A stretch of 64,000 nucleotides of DNA from Sporolactobacillus terrae DSM 11697 (GCF_000648615.1 NZ_JFZC01000034.1:1-64000), one strand, 5' to 3'. Positions 29,188 through 37,645 are shown, counted from the stretch's first letter. Program-made: numbers and translations. The notes: generated by a model from the letters alone, not told the origin.

Positions 29188-30285
29188 TCAAGATCTCTTA
29201 TAAAAAGGGGTTTTTACGATTTTAGCTTTTTTTCGTTTGCCGCGTACATCAACGTCAACTTCTGTACCGAGTTTCGTCCACTCACTGTTCAGCAACGCAA
29301 GGCCGAGATTCTTGCCGATTGTTGGTGCCTGCGTTCCGGTAGTAACCTCGCCGATCTCTTTGTCTCCTGCATAAACTTTATAATGGGATCGCGGAATTGC
29401 TCGATCAATCATCTCCAGACCAACAATTTTGCGCTTTAATCCTCCTGTTTTTTGTGTAATAAGCGCCTGCTTGCCAATAAAGTCAATCGGCTTATTTGTT
29501 TTCACCGCAAAACCAATTCCAGCTTCCAAAGGCGAAATTGTGGAACTCAGTTCTTGACCATAGAGAGGCAGACGCGCTTCGAAACGAAGCGTATCGCGTG
29601 CACCTAAGCCGCATGGGATAAGTCCATCGGATGCTCCTTTTTCAAGCAATGCATTCCAGATGCTGCACGCTTGGTCCCACGGGCAATAGAGTTCAAGCCC
29701 GTCTTCACCAGTATATCCCGTTCGTGAAACAAGACTGTCTACACCATTTAAAGAAACGTGTTTTGCAAATTTAAAGTGTTCTATACTTGTCAGATCATAG
29801 TCTGTAATCTTCTGTACGCTGTTCAGCGCATGAGGACCCTGCACTGCGAGCAGAGCGATTTGTTCTGATCGATTGGTTAAATTTATCGATTGAGGAGCAT
29901 GTTCGGAGAGCCAATTAAAATCTTTATCAATATTTGCTGCATTAACAACCAGTTGGTAATGGTTCGTATCGAAACAGTAAATTAACAAGTCATCAACAGT
30001 ACCGCCGTCTTCATAACACATCGCGGTATAAAGTGCATCGCCCGGATGCGCTTTCGCAACATCATTTGTTACCATTTCTTGAAGAAACTGTTGTGCGCCT
30101 TCGCCTTCAACACCAAACTCGCCCATATGTGACACATCAAAAATCCCTGCTGCTGTGCGTACTGCATGGTGTTCATTTTTGATTCCAGTCATTTGGACTG
30201 GCAATAGGTAGCCGCCAAAATCAATTAACTTTGCGTTCTGACTTTTATAATAATTGTAAAGCGGCGTAATTTTCAAATCCGGCAT
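29188..30285 (-). CDS. gcvT: Aminomethyltransferase (T-protein)
   Basis: Transfers the C1 unit from aminomethyl-lipoyl-GcvH to tetrahydrofolate. The 365 aa include [11 protein letters not shown] and [13 protein letters not shown] motifs. The frame runs upstream to 30357, but ATG at 30285 follows GGAGG and gives [13 protein letters not shown] as expected. A riboswitch and terminator lie upstream with an unusually long leader. Confidence 0.95.
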   Translation of the reverse strand: MPDLKITPLYNYYKSQNAKLIDFGGYLLPVQMTGIKNEHHAVRTAAGIFDVSHMGEFGVEGEGAQQFLQEMVTNDVAKAHPGDALYTAMCYEDGGTVDDLLIYCFDTNHYQLVVNAANIDKDFNWLSEHAPQSINLTNRSEQIALLAVQGPHALNSVQKITDYDLTSIEHFKFAKHVSLNGVDSLVSRTGYTGEDGLELYCPWDQACSIWNALLEKGASDGLIPCGLGARDTLRFEARLPLYGQELSSTISPLEAGIGFAVKTNKPIDFIGKQALITQKTGGLKRKIVGLEMIDRAIPRSHYKVYAGDKEIGEVTTGTQAPTIGKNLGLALLNSEWTKLGTEVDVDVRGKRKKAKIVKTPFYKRS

Positions 30286-30299
30286 CTCGACTTTTCCTC

Positions 30300-30535
30300 C
30301 GCCCATTCTCAATTTTGTTAGTGTGCCTATGATCATTGAATAAACGATGGAAAGCACTGTACGCTCTAGCCGTTCGCTTGTCGCAGGACGCGGTGACTTC
30401 TGCGTTGCATACGGGACGTGCTTTCACAGGATGTGCACGCCTTTAGCGGAAGTTCCTTTACTTCGCAGAAAGTTCCTCTTCATGCCGCTAATTGTCGTAC
30501 CAGCAAGACAAAATTATTGAACTTTCTTTACCTGC
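30300..30535. repeat. Long gcvT leader with possible repeat element
   Basis: Between the riboswitch terminator and the gcvT start there are about 260 bases without a gene. On the minus strand they include an inverted GGAACTTT...AAGGAACTTCC area, then GCGTGCACATCCTGTG and GCGTCCTGCGACAAGCG. These resemble intergenic repeat sequence in Bacillales, and the GCGTCCTGCGA core recurs near 15470. Confidence 0.3.
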
Positions 30536-30540
30536 AAAAA

Positions 30541-30580
30541 AAAAAAGACAGAGGAAGACACATTGTGTCTTCCTCTGTCC
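30541..30580 (-). terminator. Riboswitch-controlled terminator of the gcv operon
   Basis: On the minus strand GACAGAGGAAGACACA pairs perfectly with TGTGTCTTCCTCTGTC and is followed by more than ten T. It lies directly after the second glycine aptamer and is the likely expression platform. Confidence 0.85.
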
Positions 30581-30582
30581 CT

Positions 30583-30750
30583 GATACCTGAAAGTTTATC
30601 GCTCTACTTGAGTAAAAGCGGTATCCCCTTTGGTAGCCCCGTGGCACTCTCCAGAGGTGCGTCCGCTATAAGTCCTTTGGCCTGAGAGATTCACTGTACG
30701 TTTGCTCCTTCGGCGACTGCTTCATAGCAGTCTCTCCCCATAACGTCATC
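30583..30750 (-). promoter_or_regulatory. Tandem glycine riboswitch
   Basis: The minus strand holds two glycine aptamers. The first runs from GGGGAGAGACTGC through GCCGAAGGAGCAAACG to AATCTCTCAGGCCAAAGGA. The second has CCTCTGGAGAG and ACCAAAGGGGA and ends near TATCAGGGACAG. Glycine binding would be expected to prevent formation of the adjacent terminator and turn on gcvT-gcvPA-gcvPB, as in B. subtilis. Confidence 0.92.
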
Positions 30751-30881
30751 CGCAATTCATTCAATTAATCATCGTTTAACCCAAGTTATTATGGTACATA
30801 CTAACAGTGTTATCCTAACATTTTCTCTGTGAACTTCGCAATACTTTGTTCACAAATTTTTAACATGTACAGGTGCAGGCG

Positions 30882-32558
30882 ATGAAACCAATCATTCACT
30901 TTGACAGAAGTTGGTATGAATCATTTTTTAAACACATTGAAGAAGATGGACCCTGGGCGAAATCGGAACTATTTTCGCTGGCCTACCTTGCAGAACAGGC
31001 AAGAACCGTCCCCACATTTCACGGATTAATCGCACCAAGCAGACTGCCGCTTTTGAAGCCTCACCCTCATCAGGTTGAAACCGCCCGAATCGTTATTGAG
31101 GAGATGCATGGAAAAGCGATTCTCGCTGATGAAGTCGGTTTGGGAAAGACCATTGAAGCAGGGCTTATTATCAAGGAATATATGATCCGCGGACTGGTGA
31201 AAAAAGTGCTGATTCTTGTTCCTGCATCCTTAGTGCTTCAATGGGTTTCAGAACTGAATTCCAAGTTTTATATTCCTGCTGTACCCCAGCGGAAGACTTA
31301 CGTTTGGAGTCAGTGCGACGTCGTCGTTTCTTCAATTGATACCGCAAAACGCGAACCGCATCGCGATATCGTACTTGACCAAGATTATGATTTAATCATT
31401 ATAGACGAAGCACATAAGTTAAAAAATCACAAAACAAAAAACTATCAATTCGTTCAATCGCTCAAGAAAAAATTCTGTCTTTTACTCACAGCGACCCCGA
31501 TACAGAATCGGCTCAGCGAGATCTTCTATCTTGTTTCGCTTCTCAAGCCTGGCTATTTAGGTGATGCTGAGAGTTTCGCCAAGAACTATAAATCCGGAAG
31601 CCATGCCGTGAGAAATGAAGAAAAACTTAAAGCACTGGTAAATCAGGTGATGGTACGTAACCGCCGCGAAGATACCGGCCTTCGCTGGCCGAAGCGAATT
31701 GTTAAAGCGTATGATATTCCTTTTTCAATGGCGGAAAAAGACTTCTACGACAGCCTTTTCGAATTAAAGGAAAGAGGGATGATTCAGCCCTTCTCACTGC
31801 TCACTCTGCAACGCGAGGCGTGCAGCAGCAGAGAAGCCGCCTTTACAACCTTAAACAAAATCTACAAAGAAACGGCACATCCAATGAATGAGCGGCTTTG
31901 GCATCATATTTTTGAAAAAATGAATGCGATTAAGCAAAATGCCAAAGCGAAGAAAACATTGGAGCTCATCCAACAAATTAATGACAAAGTTATTATCTTT
32001 ACCGAATATCGAGCTACACAGCTTTTCCTGCAATGGTTTCTGAAAAAAAACGGAATTTCATCGGTGCCGTTTAATGGCGGGTTTAAGCGTAGCAAAAAAG
32101 ATTGGATGAGGATGCTTTTTCAAAACAAAGTACAAGTATTGGTTGCAACGGAAGCAGGCGGTGAAGGAATCAACCTTCAATTTGCCTGCCACTTGATTAA
32201 CTATGATTTGCCTTGGAATCCGATGCGGATTGAACAGCGAATTGGCCGTATTCATCGATTGGGGCAGGAAAAAGATGTTCATATATATAATCTAGCCACG
32301 CGCGGGACCGTGGAAAGCCACATATTGAACCTGCTTTACAATAAAATACATCTGTTCGAACAGGTCATCGGCGATTTGGATCGAATTCTTACACATATTG
32401 ATCTTAAAGATGTCGACAAACAAGTGGCTCATATTTTTGAAGAATCCGAATCTGAGGGAGAAATTAAAGTGAAGCTGGACAATTTAAGCAGTGTCATCAA
32501 CTTTGAACAAAATCATTTATCTGAAGGTGATTCTCATGCAGCAGACGGAAATTCATGA
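30882..32558 (+). CDS. yqhH: SNF2-family helicase (YqhH)
   Basis: RapA-like SWI2/SNF2 ATPase, 558 aa. Walker A ADEVGLGKT is at about 82-90, followed by the DEAH box (IIIDEAHKL), motif III (LTATPIQNR) and motif VI (RIEQRIGRIHRLGQ). ATG at 30882 is preferred to GTG at 30873 because homologues begin MKP and AGGTG lies 6 bases upstream. It is divergent from gcvT. Its biological role is not established to my knowledge. Confidence 0.92.
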   Translation: MKPIIHFDRSWYESFFKHIEEDGPWAKSELFSLAYLAEQARTVPTFHGLIAPSRLPLLKPHPHQVETARIVIEEMHGKAILADEVGLGKTIEAGLIIKEYMIRGLVKKVLILVPASLVLQWVSELNSKFYIPAVPQRKTYVWSQCDVVVSSIDTAKREPHRDIVLDQDYDLIIIDEAHKLKNHKTKNYQFVQSLKKKFCLLLTATPIQNRLSEIFYLVSLLKPGYLGDAESFAKNYKSGSHAVRNEEKLKALVNQVMVRNRREDTGLRWPKRIVKAYDIPFSMAEKDFYDSLFELKERGMIQPFSLLTLQREACSSREAAFTTLNKIYKETAHPMNERLWHHIFEKMNAIKQNAKAKKTLELIQQINDKVIIFTEYRATQLFLQWFLKKNGISSVPFNGGFKRSKKDWMRMLFQNKVQVLVATEAGGEGINLQFACHLINYDLPWNPMRIEQRIGRIHRLGQEKDVHIYNLATRGTVESHILNLLYNKIHLFEQVIGDLDRILTHIDLKDVDKQVAHIFEESESEGEIKVKLDNLSSVINFEQNHLSEGDSHAADGNS

Positions 32559-33342
32559 CTTTCTTGTGCGTTTTTTTTCAAGCGCTGAATGTGAACTGCT
32601 CCCTGTTGCAGACGATCACGATCAATTAAAGGTCAAACTGACAAAAGCGATGGACAAACGATTGATGAACCGCCCTTTTTATTGGCACTATATTGAGCAG
32701 ATCGGTGCAGAGCCGGAGACCGCTGTACTCAATTTTCGGTTCAGCGATCGTATTCAAGAAGGAGAGTTTATTCACTCCGGTTCGCCGCGATTACATCAGA
32801 TACTCGATGCATCCGAAAAAATGGGGCGTTATATTCGCATGTATCAAGTCATTGCAAATAAATTGTCTCCCGCGCTGGAGCCATGGCTCTGCATAAATAT
32901 GAAAGTGAGCTATCAATGTGACTTAAAGAAGGACCGTATCTGTTCTATGGGGCTGCAATTAATAAATGGAACAATGATTGAAGGCTTTCAGTCGGTACTT
33001 AACACCTTACATCTAAGTCAAAAGCTTCCGGACTATTGTTATACGCTTCGTCCGCTGATCACCATAAAAAGCGGGCTCACACGTATCGAACATTTTATCG
33101 AGTCCGAGCTGCAAAAAGAAAACTTCGATTGGGCCGATCACGCTGCCACGCGATGGGGCAAGGATTTGCAGCTGCTTGACGCTTTTTATGAACATCAGGA
33201 AGAAAAACCAGAGCGTTATGTTCAGGAGAAGCAAGCACTAAAAGAACAATATCAACCGCAAATAGAAGTCACATTGATCAATGCCGGGCTTTTTTTTCTT
33301 CAATCAGCCGCCTTCCTGCCAGACTTAATTAAAGACCGTTAA
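32536..33342 (+). CDS. yqhG: YqhG-family conserved protein
   Basis: 268 residues beginning MQQTEIHDFLVRFF with the conserved MDKRLMNRPFYWHYIE. It starts inside the 3' end of yqhH (23-base overlap), so translation is coupled, and always accompanies yqhH in Bacillus. Function is unknown. Its stop overlaps the convergent comGB stop by 14 bases. Confidence 0.9.
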   Translation: MQQTEIHDFLVRFFSSAECELLPVADDHDQLKVKLTKAMDKRLMNRPFYWHYIEQIGAEPETAVLNFRFSDRIQEGEFIHSGSPRLHQILDASEKMGRYIRMYQVIANKLSPALEPWLCINMKVSYQCDLKKDRICSMGLQLINGTMIEGFQSVLNTLHLSQKLPDYCYTLRPLITIKSGLTRIEHFIESELQKENFDWADHAATRWGKDLQLLDAFYEHQEEKPERYVQEKQALKEQYQPQIEVTLINAGLFFLQSAAFLPDLIKDR

Positions 33343-34354
33343 TCATCTGAAACACCGGCAGCAGTATAGAAAGAAACAGAAGGAGAATTAATCCGCCAAT
33401 GACGACTAAAAGTGTCGGCTGACACAGGGACAGCAGCCATTTAGAACGCTGCTCCATCCGATCCATCAACCGTATGCTGTAGCGATGCAGTGCGTCGCCA
33501 AGTGTTTCCTGAAAGGCTGCCTGTTCGATCATCATCGGTAATTCAGGCAAATAGTAAGAAACATCGGCAAGGATACTGCTTAATGTATGCCCTTGAGTCA
33601 ATGCCTCTTTCAAGCGATTGGCCTCTCTTTTCAAAAAAATTGAAGTTCTATTTTCAGACAGTATATGAATGGCTTCTTTCATGCTTAACCCTGACCGTAG
33701 AAGACTGCTGAGCTGAAAAGAAAGCTGATGGGTGTAATACAACTGAATGAATGGTGACAGAACGGGAAGACGAGCAGCAAACTGTAACCGCACCAAGAGG
33801 TCAATCCGGCGGCTCAAAACGTAGCTGATGACGAGTAGAAGAAGGAATAACGCACCGAACACAAGAAGTTCCGTTAAATGATTGGCCAAGGATAACATCG
33901 TTTTTGTGATTGCCGGAAGCTCCAAGGACATGGACCGATAGAGCTGAATAAAGTTCGGGAGAAGAAATTTTCCAATGACATACAATACTAATCCAAACAT
34001 CCACACGAGAAAAAGCGGATAACGCATGACTCGTCGCAGCGACTGCACATACTTTTCTTTGCGCTGCATCGCCTTTCCATTCTCCAATAGTGCCTTAGAT
34101 AACTGACCGCTTCGCTCCGCAAAATAGATGGCGCTTGCTACCTCCTCCGGAAATCGGTGCGCGCGAAGCAACTCATGCAACCTTTTTCCGGATCGCAATT
34201 GATGCTGCAAATGCGTCCGAAACGCGCGTTCATAGCGATGCCCAATCGGTGCGCGCAGTGACGCATTGAGTGAGTATCCATAATTCAACGATTCGCCAAG
34301 ATTGATTAGCAATTGTGCCTGCTGCTTCCTAGTCAAATTTTTCTGAAAGAACAT
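33329..34354 (-). CDS. comGB: ComGB, competence pseudopilus assembly membrane protein
   Basis: GspF/PilC-type platform protein for the DNA-uptake pseudopilus, 341 aa, with two GspF domains and membrane segments near 120-145, 170-195 and the C-terminus. ATG at 34354 follows GGAGGGG; the comGA stop lies inside it. The gene looks intact, but comGC to comGG, which normally follow, are missing and yqhG abuts instead. Confidence 0.93.
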   Translation of the reverse strand: MFFQKNLTRKQQAQLLINLGESLNYGYSLNASLRAPIGHRYERAFRTHLQHQLRSGKRLHELLRAHRFPEEVASAIYFAERSGQLSKALLENGKAMQRKEKYVQSLRRVMRYPLFLVWMFGLVLYVIGKFLLPNFIQLYRSMSLELPAITKTMLSLANHLTELLVFGALFLLLLVISYVLSRRIDLLVRLQFAARLPVLSPFIQLYYTHQLSFQLSSLLRSGLSMKEAIHILSENRTSIFLKREANRLKEALTQGHTLSSILADVSYYLPELPMMIEQAAFQETLGDALHRYSIRLMDRMEQRSKWLLSLCQPTLLVVIGGLILLLFLSILLPVFQMINGL

Positions 34355-34793
34355 CCTCGGCACCCCTCCTCGCCGCATCTCTCGCAATCCAGCCGGACTC
34401 GATTCCTTCTTCTAAATAATCTTCAATTGTCTTGTAAGATAGCGAAGCCGTGCGCGACTGCCTTCCGGATAAATAATCATGCAGCGGCATTCCTGCTAAA
34501 ATTTCGAATAACCCGGTTCGTTTTGGGTGATGTCGATGGGGACATTCAGGATTGCATACTTGCCCGCAGTTCGGGCATTGAATGGTGACAAGCCGTTCTG
34601 CAATTACTGCAACCAATGTTTCTTTCAAGTCAAACCGAGCAATCCCCAATTCGGCCATTCGCTGCAGCGTTGTCACGGCATTTGATGCATGGACGGTCGA
34701 CAGAACAAGATGACCGCTTAATGCTGCACGAATCGCAATTCTTGCTGTCTCTTCATCACGAATTTCACCAATCATCAGAATATCCGGACTGTG
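34329..34793 (-). pseudogene. comGA: comGA 3' fragment, split by the prophage
   Basis: Encodes the last ~154 residues of the competence traffic ATPase: the Walker B end (SPDILMIGEIRDEETA), the His box region (VHASNAVTTLQRMAELGI), a CPNCGQVC zinc-type motif and the C-terminal helices. Similarity to ComGA ends at about 34,793, where a TAG in frame follows at 34794-34796. Roughly the first 200 residues, including Walker A, are missing and should lie beyond the right end of the prophage. A functional protein is unlikely unless the prophage excises. Confidence 0.92.
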
Positions 34794-34901
34794 CTATCCA
34801 TTTGAGAATATTTGTTCCCATTTGTATCCCCTTCGATTTCCCCTATCTATTAATTTTAATGCATTAATCATTTACGTGTATTTTTTATGATTTTTAAAAA
34901 G

Positions 34902-34919
34902 TGTGGTCAAAATGTGGTC
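34902..34919 (+). repeat. TGTGGTC direct repeats
   Basis: TGTGGTC occurs at 34902-34908 and again at 34913-34919, an 11-base period that places both on the same DNA face. The same core occurs inverted before the ParM-like gene. A ribbon-helix-helix operator or part of a centromere-like site is possible. Confidence 0.4.
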
Positions 34920-34976
34920 ATGGCGTTTGCATATTCCGCTAACTGCATCATATCTATATGGCATGGAGGTGATGTG

Positions 34977-35147
34977 ATGGCGAAGCGAGGATTAAATACC
35001 ACGTTTGATGAAGGAATTTACTCTGCTTTTAAAAGCAAGTGCGAATCGAATGGCTTGGGAATGAATGAAGTTCTGCAATTATTTATGGTTGAGTACATTA
35101 ACGGAAATTATGAAGTGGAAAAGAAAATGTCATTGAAGAAAATGTAA
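34977..35147 (+). CDS. Small ribbon-helix-helix-like protein
   Basis: 56 residues from an ATG behind a perfect GGAGGTGATG ribosome site. The pattern LNTTFDEGIYSAFKSKCES followed by GLGMNEVLQLFMVEYI looks like a beta strand plus two helices, as in RHH/CopG/Arc DNA-binding proteins. It may bind the TGTGGTC repeats just upstream. No family assignment is certain. Confidence 0.6.
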   Translation: MAKRGLNTTFDEGIYSAFKSKCESNGLGMNEVLQLFMVEYINGNYEVEKKMSLKKM

Positions 35148-35342
35148 AAGGCAACCCGATCCCCTGGCAGAGATTCCGGATTGCCTAGCCGTCAGCGCAA
35201 GGGCCAACGTAAGTATTATAACCGATCAGAGACCATCTGACCAATAAACCTATCGGCCCGCTGACCCAAAAACCCTGACTTTAGCTTTTGTTTCGCGCGC
35301 GCGTACGCACGAACAGGGTAGAGAGAGGAGCGGTTTTTTATT
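35148..35342. other. Structured spacer in the partition block
   Basis: An imperfect hairpin (AGGCAACCCGATC with GATTCCGGATTGCCT, about 35151-35189) follows the small RHH-like gene and may terminate or attenuate. Further on, CTGACCAATAAACC and CTGACCCAAAAACC form a degenerate direct repeat (about 35237-35274), and GCGCGCGCGTACGC is a purine-pyrimidine alternating tract near 35297-35310. Confidence 0.4.
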
Positions 35343-35675
35343 TTGAAAAAACACGATATCAAGTTTGCTGTAACCATTGACGACAAACGAAAATTGATGC
35401 TGATGGCTTACGATGCTAATCTATCGCTTACGCAATTTTGCTCAAAGCTTGTCCGAGAAGAACTCGTTCGATATCGCATGTACTCGAAAATAGCTTACCC
35501 AACCAACGGTGTGCTTATACATGTCAAACTGGAAGATGATTATTTTAAGATGGTGCAAACATTGGCTGTGCAGTGGCTCCTGCCCTATCGTCAAGTCGTG
35601 CATCGGCTTGTTGCCAATTATTTAAAAGAGCCAAATCCAATTGACGCAATAGTAATTTCTTATACGGATTTATAA
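35343..35675 (+). CDS. Protein with two RHH-like segments
   Basis: 110 residues starting at TTG after an AGAGGAG site. The N-terminal half (IKFAVTIDDKRKLMLMAYD, LSLTQFCSKLVREEL) and the C-terminal half (IHVKLEDDYFKMVQTLAV, LPYRQVVHRLVANYL) each show a strand-helix-helix pattern, so the protein may be a fused tandem ribbon-helix-helix dimer. I do not recognise the family. It lies 40 bases upstream of the ParM-like gene. Confidence 0.6.
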   Translation: MKKHDIKFAVTIDDKRKLMLMAYDANLSLTQFCSKLVREELVRYRMYSKIAYPTNGVLIHVKLEDDYFKMVQTLAVQWLLPYRQVVHRLVANYLKEPNPIDAIVISYTDL

Positions 35676-35679
35676 AAAC

Positions 35680-35698
35680 TGTGGTCCAACGTACCACA
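35680..35698. promoter_or_regulatory. Inverted repeat operator upstream of the ParM-like gene
   Basis: TGTGGT (35680-35685) and ACCACA (35693-35698) form a perfect dyad 18 bases before the start codon of the actin gene. The half-site equals that of the direct repeats at 34902-34919, so one DNA-binding protein may act at both. Confidence 0.5.
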
Positions 35699-35715
35699 AA
35701 ATCGGAGGAATCAGC

Positions 35716-36684
35716 ATGAATAGCTTGTCTTATATAGATTTAGGGTATGGATGGACAAAAGGAATCAGCAGTGGAAAACAATTTTTTGAACCTTCCGTGG
35801 TCGGAGACGCACGGCAGCTAATGGAAGAACAGCAGCGCGACGGAGACATGATCTACCACGACGATGAGCAGTCACTATTCGTTGGCGGCCTCGCACTGCG
35901 GCAAAGTAAGATTCGATATAACAGCACCGGAGAAAATAAAGCGGAGACATGGACAACAGCTGTCATTCTCAAAACGGCACTTGCTAGCTTGTCCCCAACC
36001 GGGCCAGTGAACTTAATTACTGGCCTACCTGTGGACTATTATTTGAAACAAAAAGCATCGATGGCACAGCTGATTGATGGAATTAACACAGCCGGATCCT
36101 ACCAAGTGGAATTTTTCGGCCGCCGTCAACCGGTCCGCGCTAATCCCCTGATTGCCAATTACAAAATAGTTCCGCAGCCGTTTGGCAGCGCTATGGACTA
36201 TCTCTTAGATGAGCGTGGCAATGTTGCTAAAATGGATGAAGCAAAGAAATCCATACTCGTGATTGATGTCGGCTATCACACGCTTGATCTGCTCGAACTG
36301 GACGGCATGGAGATCGGCAAAAATAGCCGGTCACCGCACGGATTAGGCGTAGATACCGCCTATAACCTCCTACATGGCTATCTCGTTGATATGATCGGCC
36401 ACGCTCCGGAACGTTTTGAAATGGATCGCTACGTGCTGTCTGGAGAATATGCCGGTTATGACATTCGCCCGCTCGTTAAACAAGCGTTTCAGGCGCTCGC
36501 ACAGCAAATATTATTGGAGATTGACAGCTTATCAAGCTACTATGATATGTATCTTTTAACCGGTGGCTGTGCGCCGACAATCAAGGAATTTATCAATCTT
36601 CCAAACTTGGTTTTGCTCAAAGGCTCGCAGTTTGGTAATGTCCGAGGGTATGGCAAAATTGGGGCGCGGTTATGGTCGAAGTGA
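35716..36684 (+). CDS. ParM/StbA-type actin-like ATPase
   Basis: 322-residue actin-fold protein of the plasmid-segregation class. Phosphate-1 motif IDLGYGWTKG is at 7-16, phosphate-2 VIDVGYHTLDLL near 179-190, and the adenosine motif LLTGGCAP near 279-286. Such proteins polymerise and push or pull plasmid copies apart with a ParR adaptor on a parC site. A ParR-like gene overlaps its 3' end by 13 bases. GGAGG precedes the ATG. Presence in an integrated phage is unusual. Confidence 0.85.
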   Translation: MNSLSYIDLGYGWTKGISSGKQFFEPSVVGDARQLMEEQQRDGDMIYHDDEQSLFVGGLALRQSKIRYNSTGENKAETWTTAVILKTALASLSPTGPVNLITGLPVDYYLKQKASMAQLIDGINTAGSYQVEFFGRRQPVRANPLIANYKIVPQPFGSAMDYLLDERGNVAKMDEAKKSILVIDVGYHTLDLLELDGMEIGKNSRSPHGLGVDTAYNLLHGYLVDMIGHAPERFEMDRYVLSGEYAGYDIRPLVKQAFQALAQQILLEIDSLSSYYDMYLLTGGCAPTIKEFINLPNLVLLKGSQFGNVRGYGKIGARLWSK

Positions 36685-36908
36685 TTCGTGTCCGGTTAAG
36701 AAAACAGAAAGATGATGATTTGCGTACAGCGTTTGAGGAATTAACCGATGATCGAAGCGATTTGATCCGTGCGGCGCTAAGAGCATATTTATTTGAGCAG
36801 CCAGAACGACCGAAACTCGAAACCAAGCCTGTCCCAAAACTGGAAAAGAAAGAAAAGCCGGATGAGGCAGTGATCGGAGGTCTTGATGATCTTTTAGGTA
36901 ATTTTTAA
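36672..36908 (+). CDS. ParR-like RHH adaptor
   Basis: 78 residues. The N-terminus (VEVIRVRLRKQKDDDLRTAFE, then DRSDLIRAALRAYLFEQ) fits a ribbon-helix-helix domain. The C-terminus is a Pro/Lys/Glu linker ending in a hydrophobic-acidic tail (VIGGLDDLLGNF). ParR proteins have this layout, with the C-terminal tail binding ParM. Overlap with the actin gene supports a ParMR pair. Confidence 0.7.
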   Translation: MVEVIRVRLRKQKDDDLRTAFEELTDDRSDLIRAALRAYLFEQPERPKLETKPVPKLEKKEKPDEAVIGGLDDLLGNF

Positions 36909-36937
36909 TGAAACAGCAAAATCACCAGTTTATAATC

Positions 36938-36985
36938 GCTTACAGTGTGTCAAATCGATAATGATTGACCATTGTAAGCTTTATT
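36938..36985 (+). terminator. Terminator-like hairpin after the ParMR pair
   Basis: GCTTACA (36938-36944) and TGTAAGC (36973-36979) with an inner GTCAA/TTGAC pairing make an extended stem followed by TTTATTTTC. It could end the partition operon; a parC-like role is an alternative. Confidence 0.5.
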
Positions 36986-37115
36986 TTCACTAAAATCTAT
37001 ATTTGCTAATTACCCAAATATCGGTTAAAATTTATTTGAATATTTAGTTATATTTTCTTTGTTTTCCCCCACTATTTCCACGTGTTTCTTCCTATCTAAT
37101 AATCGAGGTGATCAA

Positions 37116-37526
37116 ATGAATCCACAAAAAATTGCAGAAGCCATTTACGTTGTCAACTGTCACGCTAAAACTGCCACTCAGCCGCAGCAGCTATACACTT
37201 TAAAAAGAGTAGCGCTCAATAAGCTAATCCGTGAAGGTTCCGCGCAAGTAATTGGGTTACATCGTTATTCTTCAAAGCCGCGTTCTCGTCCGCCTCATTG
37301 TGTTTTAATTCGTTGTAACAACTATTATTTTCATAAAATCCCCTCAAGACACGAGCTACATCATCTCAAGCCAATTATAGGTACCCCAGATCATCGCAAC
37401 CCTAAAGTGAGACTTTCATTATCCAAAGCAAAAATAATTATATCCAACTATATCGGCAAAGATCACGCCGAACGTACCCTTTGTATCGCAAAAATGCGCT
37501 CCACCAAGAATTTCCGGACTTGGTGA
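37116..37526 (+). CDS. YkyB-family protein
   Basis: 136 residues similar to B. subtilis YkyB: KIAEAIYVVNCHAKTA, then LYTLKRVALNKLIREG, IGLH and HRNPKVRLSLSKAKIIISNYIG. Function is unknown. ATG at 37116 is chosen because GAGGTGATC precedes it; the frame opens earlier at 37059. YkyB is chromosomal in Bacillus, so a prophage copy may be cargo or a modulator. Its 3' end overlaps the convergent WYL-like gene by 64 bases. Confidence 0.8.
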   Translation: MNPQKIAEAIYVVNCHAKTATQPQQLYTLKRVALNKLIREGSAQVIGLHRYSSKPRSRPPHCVLIRCNNYYFHKIPSRHELHHLKPIIGTPDHRNPKVRLSLSKAKIIISNYIGKDHAERTLCIAKMRSTKNFRTW

Positions 37527-37645
37527 CGTGAAAAACAATACGCCCGGATATGCTGTTCGGACACGGAAATAATGCGGATTCTTCGCTTAGTGAATTTACC
37601 TGTTCTATCTTGATAAACAATCACAACAACATCACCCGGTCGCAT
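37463..37645 (-). CDS. WYL-like mini-protein
   Basis: 60 residues starting MRPGDVVVIVYQDRTGKFT, with RRIRIISVSEQHIRAYCFSR and a basic end. This resembles the beta-barrel WYL-type domain used as an isolated small protein in Firmicutes; WYL domains sense ligands or nucleic acid. ATG at 37645 follows AAAGGAG. It has its own promoter with an SOS-like box in the spacer. Confidence 0.65.
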   Translation of the reverse strand: MRPGDVVVIVYQDRTGKFTKRRIRIISVSEQHIRAYCFSRHQVRKFLVERIFAIQRVRSA

